Part shown: piece after piece, positions 54,406-64,000 of the stretch
How positions within the stretch are numbered: position 1 is the stretch's first letter
How the letters are laid out: the number at the start of each line of letters is the position of its first letter
Origin: Gnetum montanum
Lineage: Eukaryota; Streptophyta; Gnetopsida; Gnetales; Gnetaceae
Assembly: GCA_015680685.1 (NCBI GenBank)
Contig: MNCI01003715.1
Location: forward strand, 535,790 to 599,789
DNA length: 64,000 nucleotides
Direction of reading: 5' to 3'
Made by a program: the position numbers and the translations under genes
The notes under the pieces: model-generated
Told to the model about the DNA's origin: nothing
The model's input: the letters and a program-made list of their open reading frames with translations, nothing else
Databases searched by the model: none

Positions 54406-55440
54406 CACTGGAAACCGCAGTAGCGCAACGAAAATCCGAACGAAAGCAAGCAAAATCCTGAATCCGCGACGGCGAATTAACAAAAGAGAACGGAATCCGC
54501 TGGCTGGCTGGGAAAGGCGCACGCAAGAAGAATAAGAAGAATCAATTGAACGAACGAAGGAGGCCTAGGGTTTACGCGTGAAATCTTTCGTTTCCTTGGC
54601 TTTGCTTGCGCGGCGGAAGATGTGAAAAACGGCAACACAAGAGAAAGCAAAAACGCAGACAAACGCAGAAGCAAAATGAATCAAAAGGCAAGCGCAGGCG
54701 CCAAGGCAAGCACAAATACTCAAGTGCTTGCAATTTCACGCCTGCGCTAATGACTCGTACTTAACGCGTGCGTCAAGGCAGGCGATGAATAAACAATTGA
54801 AACCCCCTCTTCTCCTTCCGCAGGAGAAGTGCTTCTTCTTTACAACCGTGTCTGCTGCAATGGGCTGATTCTGATTGATTGCTGACGAGGCTCCGCTTGT
54901 CCTTTTGTGTTTAACACTGTCTCTTTGTGTTTAATTTTCTTGCATTATGCATGTACTGTGCTTTTCTTTGATTAAGTAAGACAGTGAATTCAGTGGATTC
55001 CTGAATAGGGACGACGAAAACAAGAATCTGGGAGCTTCTCTGTTCACTGCCTGGTATAGGCTTGATTTGCAGAATTTGCCGCTGATGTCTCTGTTCTAGT
55101 CGTGTCGTAGCTGAGTTTTATAGAAGCGGTTGGACTATCGGTTAAGGCACGCCATCTGGGGATTTTGGATTTGGTTATAGGTTGGTTGGCAAGGCTTGCT
55201 AATTCTTTTATGAGGGGGTGTCGGACCCCGAAAAGAGCTAATTCTTTTATGTAGCCCACACACATAATGTATTGTTTCTTTCTTTTAATATGGTTATAAG
55301 GTTGCAGGGAGTCAAAACTTAAGGACCACCATGTTTTTAGTAGCGTATGCAACTGTCCAACTCACCCTTTTTTATTTAGTAATAGGAGGCTGGTTGAATT
55401 AGGTCCGGTAATATGGAAGCTCTTTTCAAATCTATATTTA
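54406..55440. other. Promoter/leader side of the SNARE gene and intergenic DNA
   Basis: GC-richer to about 54720, consistent with the 5' leader and proximal promoter of the minus-strand gene. Beyond that no gene is seen. TGCTAATTCTTTTATG-like words are repeated near 55197 and 55238. Confidence 0.45.
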
Positions 55441-55770
55441 AGTTTAAACGTAACACCAACATCTTACCATAAAAAATTATTTTTACACTATCAAAATTAG
55501 CACTTTACCATGAAAATTTATTTCTACATAATTATCCCAAAAAGATAAAATTGGTAGCTTACCATGAAAATTTATTTTTACATGGTTATCTACACAAATA
55601 AATAGACTAACTTTTATGTTGTTTCCCCAAGTCTTACCATATCAAAATTAGCACCTTACCATGAAAAATTATTTCTACATAATTATTTCAAAGACAAAAT
55701 TGGCACCTTACCATGAAAAATTATTTCTATATAATTATCCCAAAGTCAAATAGATGCACCTCAATGTGAA
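55441..55770. repeat. Degenerate repeats with an ACCATGAAAAATTATTTCTAC core
   Basis: Five or more copies of ...ACCATGAAAATTTATTTYTACATAATTATCCCAAA(G), spaced roughly 50-110 bp and often preceded by AAAATTRGCACCTT. Noncoding minisatellite-like array. Confidence 0.7.
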
Positions 55771-58635
55771 AGATTATTTTTGTTAAGGTTAAAAGGACCT
55801 TTAACATTAAGTTGAAACCTTTAAATGTTAATTATATTACATATAATTTTTTAAAAAAAATTAAAGCAATTCCCTTAACTTCAAATTATAAAGCCAAACA
55901 GCCAAACATTGCATATGAAAGTTAGGTAGGATTCCAAATTTACTTGTTTAAAGGAAAACGCAAATAGATTTTTAAATGATACAATATATTTACACAATAC
56001 ATTTAAATTAGCAAGTTATAAAAGCACTTTTTATTTTGTATTCTTTTTACACAAACTGACAGCAAAAAACAATTAATGACCCTTTCAGGTTTAAGAAAAC
56101 CCTTAGAATTATATATTTTTTAAATTTTAGTTGAAATTTTACCAATGTTCCATGGAATTTAAACTGCCTTTCAGTGTCATAATCAAGGATTTTTTCTATC
56201 AAGCGTCAAGTCTCAAACCGAGCAAAAACATTTTGAAACTCCTGCAATAAAGGATTCACAACATGAAACAAAAGTTTAAGCCACCTCAGAAGCATGTTTG
56301 CTTTCCAAAAATGCTTTTATACTTTATTTAGCATCAATTATCCCTCTCTCGGCGGTCATATTCCTCATGGTCTTCATGGCAACTCAAAAACCCAAAATCA
56401 GAAATCCAAAAACCCAAAATCAGAAATCCAATCGATGCGACTTTGACAGGCCACCATCCCAACAGTAAAAACTTAAGAAGCCCTACCATTTCGTATAAAA
56501 TCTGGTGCCCGCACACCATAATCTAATTATGATTGAATTCAGAAAGAATCAGAGACCAAGTTGAACAGATCAACTACCACCAATAATTGCAAGTTTAGGG
56601 AAAGCTCACCTACAAAGAACAGACACAAATGCTGGTGGACCGTTGGTGGTGGGCGAGCGTGGCAATAAAAATATTCACAGACCAAAGTGAAGACCCTCGG
56701 TACCAAATTGGGACGCTGGGAATGAATGATTACAAAGCAAGCATGATAATGGAGGTTCCGATGCCATGGAATATCTATCCACCACTCACAACGAGTGGCC
56801 CAAATGAACCAACAAATTCAGAAGCGGTGTCGGCTGCTCAAGTCACTTGTCAATATCAGCACTTCCAAATCCACCTGTAAAGCAACCTCCCATGCAACGC
56901 ATGGACCGCTTTTAGCTGTTGCTTGCCACGGAAGACCACAAACAGCAACGATGATGAAAAGCTGCCATACAGGGAACTGGGCAAACAGGGATTTCAAAAC
57001 AAAAATATTTACCATATTAAGCATATATTTATTATTTTAATTTATTTTGACGGATAGGCTAATTATCAGATAACCAGAGAGAGGTTTTGTTTTTCTTTTT
57101 TTTTTCTTTTTTTATCATAGCACCAAGAGGGAGCTTTAGTAAATAATATAACTAAGGAAAAAAGAGGTAAGTGGAGTTGTCTAAGGTAAAACATATATAT
57201 TTGCAGTCTCATCCTGAGTAAATTTAGCATTCTAACAGGCATTTAAAAACATATATATTTACTAAATTAACTATATATTTATTATTTACTATATTAAAAA
57301 ATATTTAAAATCCTTATTTTGAGATAGTTCAAATGGTATGCTAAATTTTTTCTGAACAGGAAAAACCCAAAAAGGGAATGTCACCACAAATATATATAAT
57401 TCACGGTGGACAGCCCCCTTCATCTCTCGTGTTTTATATTACTTACCATGACCAGGAAGAGCTTTAGGTATTGAAAAAATAGAAAAAAGTAATCAGCCTC
57501 TCTGCCAAAATGAATTAAAAAGCCTCAATTATGGTGGGGATTAAAAATCCTGAACATTAGCTATAGAATTTGGAACAGTCAAGGGCATTTCGTCTTTAAA
57601 ATAACGTCAATATCAAAATGTCTTTTCAACAAAATGCAATTTAAAAACAACCTAAATTAACATGTGATCCTTTGATACCATAAAATGTACAGTATTTTTT
57701 GCCTTTTATTGTTATGCCGGTCAATTTCGATCGCCGCTTAACACCTTTGCTTTATTGACACGTGAACATGCTGGCTGTTAGCACCAGCAGCATTCACTAC
57801 AGGGGCAATGGTGTCGGCTGTTCTGTCCTTGCAGCTGGACATTGGACTTGGACCATTGGATGCCTTTTTAGAAGTTTGGAAATCTCGAGGGTCTACCATA
57901 GTTATGCCAGATACACGTGACAGGTTCTCCACAGTTCCCGACCATTGCAGTCCATGCGTGGTCAATAATGGGCATCCCCAGGTTCAAGAATTGCCAAATG
58001 CCCACTTCCTCTTTTTAAACCAGGGCAGTTACCAGTCAAGGAGAATGAATAGCATGTTAATTGACCAGAAACAAAATCCATCCCGATTTCGTTTACAGAT
58101 TCTGGCAGTCGCGTTGATACGTTGATAAAAGCTATTTCGCTACACCTGCAGAGATACTCGGGCAGAGAATACAGAAAAGCCTGGGAAATTTCCTTGGGTC
58201 GTTGTAGGATAAGCTACCCGCTTTTTTATTATCATGTTTTTAAATTTCCAAGGTATTAGTTGAACATTTTAATCTGAAATTTCAAAAACGAGAACATCAT
58301 TCTAGAGATAATATACGTTGACTGAGCATACAAGTGGCAATACCGTAGACCACTGTGAGTCCCTGTATACCAATCTTTGATGTTTTTTGGCAAAAGCCAT
58401 GGTCAAAACAAATATGACATATTCATAAATAACTCTGAACAAAGACCACCAATCCATTGCAAGAGTAACTGCCACAAAATCTCGTAGGCAATTCTTGACC
58501 CAGACAATTATCACTCCAGCTTGTTGTGACCATTCTTATGTGGCAAATAGGCTTCTACATTCTAATAGAGCAGAAAAATCCAAACCAAGCAGGAAAAGCC
58601 AAAGAGTACTGGCCATCATCAGCTTCACCTATAAG
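55771..58635. other. Intergenic between the SNARE and SET-domain genes
   Basis: AT-rich with a 19-bp tandem duplication (CCAAAAACCCAAAATCAGA) near 56392-56430. Two modestly GC-rich stretches (56620-57000 and 57770-58130) have open frames on both strands but no recognisable domain; they could be UTR or gene remnants. The part next to 58635 is the 3' UTR side of the SET gene. Confidence 0.4.
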
Positions 58636-61600
58636 CTATGATGCAGCCAATTCATGTCGAGCAGCAGAACAAGAATCACATATGGAAGCTAGAAGTCGTC
58701 TCTGATCATCTCTATACTGTATTGCTAGCCTGACGTCCCATGTAAACTCCTCACTGAAAATATCAAAATGCATTTAAAAGACTGTTAATTAGCTACATCG
58801 AAGAACGAAAAACCATCAGACTTTAAAAGAATAAAAAGCCATACATCACCTGACAAACTCAATTGTTCCGTTTACTGCTTCCAGCATAGGCTGCAAGACG
58901 GAAAGTACAGTATCCAATACCTTAATTTCATTCTCTTTGCTTACCTGTGATTGAGCTCCACGATCAGACATAGGAACAAAAACAAGAAAATGTGTACTTG
59001 AGTTTTTGCATCTATATTAAGGCTTACAATATTGAGTCTGGCATTTGCGGGTACTGTTTCAATTTCATCCTCTTCCAGAAAAGCATTCCGAAGTACCCCT
59101 AGCAATCTTGATGGCAAACCATACTTACTTAATCTGCTATTCGACAGCCATGCTGCCCTAACCATGTGAGTGATCGAACATCCATCTTGAGGAAAATCAC
59201 CAGGATTTGTATGTTCTGGCAATCCAAGTTCTGTGCAATAAAACGTCGTTGCAAGAACTGCTGATTAATGAGATAGGAAACTTACAGCAACAGTCACATT
59301 GGATAGATAAATAAACGATACCACATGGTCCTAATAAAAAACAAATACAATGTAATGCGGCTCTTTATTATGCCATTTCAATCCACAATGCATTACAAAT
59401 CTTACATATTTTGAAAGTAGAAATTCTGGATGAAAACAAAACAAGTAACATCGAAGAACAAAAAATTTTAAGAGGTTTTATCCTCGGCTGACAAAGGATG
59501 TAGAAGTAGGTGTAAAAGATCAACCAGCTATACACCATGCAACAGAAGGTTTGCAGAGAGTGAAGGGCTCCTATAATAGTAGGACACTTTGAAATGTTAA
59601 CTTGCATCATTGATGTTACAAGTAGAATCAAAACAGGGTTGCACAAACAAATTATGTAAAAGAAGCACCTGAAACAGAATCTCTATCCCCAATAGATCCC
59701 TCGATCTCTCAAGATGGAGCTAAAAGAATTACTTCAAAAATTACTATCATTTTATAGGAAGTGGTAAGATTCAAAGAGGGAGATGAGGAATAAGATGACA
59801 AGGAAAAGAATCCTGAAGATATATAAGCCAATAAGAGGGTAAGAATCATAACAAAGAGACTACCATTTGAGTTAAAGAAGAGGTGGTTTGAAGGATGACG
59901 GAAAAAATTGAAAACTTGACTCCAATGTGAAAAACAATCCATCTCATATAGTAAATCCAACATTTGAAAAAAAAAGAGGACAAATAGCTGAAATAGAAAT
60001 TTAAGAAGTACAGTATTAGTCCACGAAAGAAAGAAGAAAGAGCTGAATGAAGGCAAGTGATGTGTAAGTTTTATAAATGTATCTACTTTACAACCTACTT
60101 TAAATAGTCCCAGAATGAAAGTTCTATTTATCACTCCAAATGCAAGCTTCAATAGGGTAATAAAAGTGAGAAAGATGCTAATTCCCAGGAAGATGCTAGT
60201 TCCTTTGAGGCTGTCAAAATATTGAAATGAAGAGAAGCCAGTGAAAAATTGGTATCAACCTTGTAATTGCAGAAAGTTGACCAATCAAAAAGCATTAGAA
60301 ACAACGTGCAAATATGACAGAGATGAAAATGTTAATATGGATGCCGGGTGTTACTGGAAAAGAAAATTTGACAATTTTCTCAAGAGAGGAAGTTTGATAT
60401 AATGCCTATAGGTAAAAAGATAAGGAAAATTATCTCAAATAATTTGATCTTGTACATCAAAGTCTAGAGACTGCATCTATTAGAAAAGATTCCTTAATTA
60501 AAGGAGAGAGAAAATAATGAAAAGGAAGAACAAAACACATGTGACATGCAATAATGAAGAGAGACATTCAAGAATTGAGAATTGGAATTAGGTAGCCAGT
60601 TGGCCATAGAAAATCATCAACAAATCCTTCACCCAACTTAACAGGTCAACCCATTAACCCATGTTGATGGGATGAAGGCACCATGGTAACAATTCAAGCG
60701 TTGGACATAACATTAATTTGAATCTTAACAAAGGCAAATGGTTAAAAAAAAAAACCTCAGAAATCCAACCCGTGTAATTAGAATAAGGGTATAATGATGA
60801 TGGTGATGAATTTAAAAGGTTGAGACTTATATGTCTTATGTAAAAGGTGTTACTAGTTTAGAGTTATAAACCTAAAAGGCACAGTTTTATAGGCATTTAC
60901 AGGAACTCATGACTAATTCAATTCTTAGCAAATCCAATACTTCATATTAAGAAAAAATAAATCAAATTCATCATCTAGATTAGTTATATTCCCCTAAACA
61001 TTTTTTTCAACTATGTATGTTTAGTTTATAACAGGTTTCATAATCACAGTAAGCAGCAGAAACGATAACAATCAATACAGAACAACTAAGGTCTAGCTAC
61101 TAAAAGCACAAGCAATAGTCAATATAGTATACCATAAAAATTTCATAAGCACAATACATTACCTATGGGGATGATCTCGTATGGGTTTCCTCTTAGTAGA
61201 AATCCATAAAATGTGATTAAATGTGAATTTGAAGCAGACCCATAACTTAAGTAACACTGTTCTCCAATTCTGCATGGTCGTGATACATAAAGCTTTAACG
61301 AATTTGAGTTCCTGTCAATTCTTCCATAGTGCATCACATGGGGCATCACCTGAGGCAATCATAATCATTCCGCTTAAAGCAGAATTTGAAAGATGATATG
61401 AAATGAAAGTCATATCCTAAAACAATGACATACTGAATGATTCAGAAGTCCTGCAACAGGAACTAAGCATGTCTTCAATTTGCCATCAGGAAAGACAATC
61501 TTCATGCTATTTGAGTACCAAAGCTCACATGCCCAGAGAAATCGATCCCATGTATACAAGCTAGGAGGAAACATTTCGTTATTCATCCTAAACAATGTGT

Positions 61601-62036
61601 AGGATAGATTGTCGTACTGAGAGCGAATATGCTTCATAATATAACGAACAAATGAAAATCAGTTTTAGAGACCTTCTATACACTTATGTTACTGGATATG
61701 GATTATATACTTTCAGGGAACTCAAAATAATAACCTCTTTTGCCTGTAGTATTTCTTCTAACAAAAGCGTTCCATCCAAAGATGATAATGCAGAAATGCC
61801 AAAGCTAAGACCTATCAAAACAAAAATTAAAATGGGATAAAGTAAATGCTCATTGGGTAAGAAAATTGCATTTTTCATGAATTTAAACCATGCATGAAGA
61901 CACCTGTATTAAAAGATTCTGGAAGAGAAGCAAAATAAGCATTAAAATCTGACTGTGCGTTCTGACACTCCTTCATACTCCATAAGAGGGCAATTGTTTC
62001 AGGTGCAATTCCATCCACTTTTTTAAGAAAATTGCC
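58636..62036 (-). CDS. SET-domain protein of the Rubisco-LSMT/SETD3 class, C-terminal seven exons (5' end not found)
   Basis: Exons (minus): 62036-61904, 61811-61735, 61631-61434, 61349-61163, 59230-59028, 58944-58850, 58753-58636; every junction is phase-consistent with GT-AG ends. Residues run GNFLKKVDGIAPETIALLWS...FASLPESFNTG, LLLEEILQAKEHIRSQYDNL, then the SET core: VPVAGLLNHS with the conserved N-H-S, PHVMHYGRID, ISRPC-like VSRPCRIGEQCYLSYG with the catalytic Tyr region, and YGFLLRGNPYEIIPIELGLP. A C-terminal substrate-binding-type helical domain follows (VRAAWLSNSRLSKYGLPSRL, ENEIKVLDTVLSVLQPMLEA) and ends CSAARHELAAS. About 338 residues are visible. Such proteins are lysine/histidine protein methyltransferases; the substrate cannot be told, though SDG40-like plant proteins are a candidate match. 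The intron at 59231-61162 is 1.9 kb. N-terminal exons must lie above 62036, probably outside the window. Confidence 0.85.
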
Positions 62037-62274
62037 CTATTCCAGAATTGAAAACAAATAAGCCAATCAACATATAAAACATTATTCCCAGAAAAAATAA
62101 AGAAATATACTTAAAATGCATGCAAAGATTTTTTCTGAAACGTGGTAAGAACAGCTCCAGATCCAAGAAAAGACATAACAGCAGCTATTGCAAAGGGCAC
62201 TTAAATGCAATCAATCTTAAAAGCCTTACATTACAATTTGATCTTCATAATACAAATCTTGTCACCTCCCAACC

Positions 62275-62580
62275 CTTTTTGGTAAGTTGCAGCTGATCAT
62301 TATCATCCTAACCTTATCCCAAATACATGGGGCCAGGTCAGCTATATGAGTTATTAAGAGCCCATTAAGAATTAATACCTAGACCTTGGATATCTTCCTT
62401 TATGCAAGCAAACCAAGTATGTTTTGGTCTACCTCTTTGTTGGTTCATCTCAACTTTAATAAAGCGACCTCTTCTAACAAGAGCATTCTCTAGTATCTTT
62501 ATTATATGACCAAACCATATAAGATGATTTTCCTTAATTTTCTCATATCTAGGTACAACTCCAAACTTTCCCAAATAAGA
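62275..62580 (-). pseudogene. LINE C-terminal fragment in or upstream of the SET gene
   Basis: Minus-strand reading gives ENHLIWFGHIIKILENALVR, RGRFIK, then QRGRPKHTWFACIKEDIQGL. This matches the conserved WFGHV..RP...PVRR...RGRPK.TW...IK.D end of plant LINE RT ORFs. If the first exons of the SET gene are above 64000, it lies in an intron in the same orientation as the gene. Confidence 0.75.
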
Positions 62581-62819
62581 GAGTTAATTTGATCTTTCCT
62601 AGTCACCCTCAACATCTACCTTAGCATATGCATACTTGCCACATGCATGCATTGAGCTTGATTCTTTTTTATATGTTAGCATTCCACACCATAAAGGATT
62701 GTAGGTCTAATCATAGTTTACTAACTTCCCATCATTTATTTCCATCCTACTTTAATTCTATACATAACATAAGAATGTAAACATAATGTAAAATATTATA
62801 TCATGCTAAATAAGGGTCA

Positions 62820-62990
62820 TTAGTTGGAGGCTTAATGCTTGTCAAGCAAAGTAGGGTCCCATGAGGGCTAGTAAATGAGTAGAAGCCTAACTTCTTTTCA
62901 AGTGGTTGCATCCAAGATCAAACCCAAGCTGTATGACCTAAGAACTAAGCACCTTACCATTATTCTAAATGATGGCCCCCTATATCATTT
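62820..62990 (+). repeat. SINE-like repeat
   Basis: TTTTCAAGTGGTTGCATCCAAG then ATCAAACCCAAGC provide A-box- and B-box-like words (GATCAAACC), followed by ACCTTACCATT...GATGGCCCCCTATAT. Its tail is related to the copies at 2305-2595 and 63415-63560. Confidence 0.4.
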
Positions 62991-63409
62991 TGGATACATC
63001 TATAAACCACTACCATCAATGGGTTCAATATCAATATCATCATTGGTCAAAGCATTTGAAGGGACTAACAACATGGAAGGAAATGCAAACAATATAGTTA
63101 TGGGATTACAAATAGATTTAGAAGTTGGACCTGCATGGAAACGAACATACCAAATTAGCAAATACACTCTCCTCAAAGCTAAGCTAGCAAGGATTTAAAC
63201 ATTTAATAATTGCATTTTCTCTCTTATCATTCACAATCAAGAGGTTGCCATACATATATGGATTGACAATAAACCACCAATCTGACAATAATCACAAATC
63301 AAGGCTTTAGCCAATCTAAAATCAAAATGGCTAGTGATTTCTTATTTTTATTTTTTTAATTAGAATTCACATGTTTCTATTACTATTTAAAGGGCCATCA
63401 TTTAGAATC

Positions 63410-63570
63410 ATGGTTTAATTTCTCAAGTAGTAAGGCCAAGATTCAAGCCTAGGCATAGTCATTAGAAGAGAAGTTAAGCTTTCAATCATGTACCAGCCCT
63501 ATCAAGACCCTGCTTGGTGGGACAAACATTGACATTCTAGGTGATGACCCTCTATATTTTTATTATTATT
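63410..63570 (+). repeat. SINE-like repeat
   Basis: GGTTTAATTTCTCAAGTAGT...AGATTCAAGCCTAGG has A-box/B-box-like words, then AAGCTTTCAATCATGTACCA, GACCCTGCTTGGTGGGACAA and GGTGATGACCCTCTATATTT, ending in a T-rich stretch. Same family as 2305-2595. Confidence 0.45.
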
Positions 63571-64000
63571 TGTTATCAGTGTAATTAAAGAAATAATTTC
63601 CCAGCAAACACTGCAAAAGAATTATGCTCAAGCAAAATTCTCAGTTTCTCTGCATATTTTTAGTGTGGAAAAAAATCACTTTCCCAGGGCATTTTTTTAT
63701 TTTTATTATTTTATCACCCCGATTTAAGGTACAATTTAATCCAATTTTTCTAATTCAATCAAACAAAGGGTCCTGAATTTTCTGATCTGATCTGATTTTT
63801 ACCTAGGCTACAATATAGTTATTAAGGGGCCACATAATTCAAATTTCCACTATTAAACTTTAGAAGATCAAGTGATATTTTACTTTCCTTGACAATTTTA
63901 TGTCATTTCCAATAATTAATTGCAGTGCTTTCAAGAATGTTAATGTTTCCTTTATCTTTTTATTTCCTCCTCAGGATATTAGGTGTCAACCAAAAACAAA
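63571..64000. other. AT-rich sequence, probably intron or upstream region of the SET gene
   Basis: No exon or repeat recognised. Pyrimidine-rich stretches and poly-T only. Confidence 0.4.

Noticed and set aside
57738-58125. Overlapping open frames on both strands
   Set aside because: Base composition is slightly exon-like, but no motif or splice partner could be found; could be a gene remnant, not claimed.
59709-60152. Minus-strand Phe/Leu/Ser-rich frame of 147 codons
   Set aside because: Lies within the 1.9-kb intron of the SET gene; hydrophobic composition reflects T-rich intron sequence on that strand.

Overview
The window is plant nuclear DNA: a retrotransposon-filled, AT-rich interval between three protein-coding genes. 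The organism is a seed plant with a bloated genome. A gymnosperm is possible (long introns, old nested Ty3/gypsy copies), but the sequence alone cannot settle this. I name the LTR elements A, B, C and D.

Layout. The N-terminal end of a GC-rich subtilisin-like protease gene lies on the minus strand at 1-544. From 545 to about 7560 there is low-complexity intergenic DNA with SINE-like repeats and an inverted-repeat pair. From about 7600 to 34440 there is a nested stack. A decayed minus-strand LINE was split by LTR element A (8541-25389, target duplication AGTAC) and by LTR element D (28027-34438, target duplication AACAT). Element A was in turn split inside gag by element B (10177-17971, target duplication CCTAT/CCTGT). 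At 36649-48494 the only copy with a full pol region, element C (37550-47571), sits between two ~0.9 kb direct repeats instead of a short target duplication. After 48495 come an LTR-like block with tandem duplications, then a four-exon syntaxin-6-like SNARE gene (minus, 52843-54405). The last gene is a SET-domain methyltransferase with long introns (minus, 58636-62036, 5' exons not found), with LINE and SINE fragments further upstream.

How the elements relate. All four LTR elements share 7-bp LTR ends (TGATGAG...CTCATCA, slightly decayed in places) and a structured R region carrying AATAAA. They also share repeated CTTGGTAACCCAG motifs and an AGTCATGGGGG purine tract. A, B and C keep a primer site resembling the tRNA-Asp type of Athila/Tat-like Ty3 elements; D has lost it. 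C carries gag-PR-RT-RNaseH-IN. B is a C-type element from which RT-RH-IN has been deleted. A and D have no pol: A carries gag plus an additional ORF resembling the putative plant transposon protein domain with a long coiled-coil tail, and D keeps that ORF but only a scrap of gag. In both A and D a second copy of the LTR promoter module (GATATC palindrome array plus TATA box) sits upstream of this ORF. All copies are full of stop codons and none looks autonomous now.

Most notable: the palindrome-array promoter cassette and its internal duplicate, the pol-less gag+aORF class, the aberrant inverted LTR end of B, the 0.9-kb duplication around C, and noncoding blocks conserved across all four elements. 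Two assembly defects (95 N at 29060-29154; single Ns at 47203 and 47250 bracketing an inverted patch) limit some conclusions.
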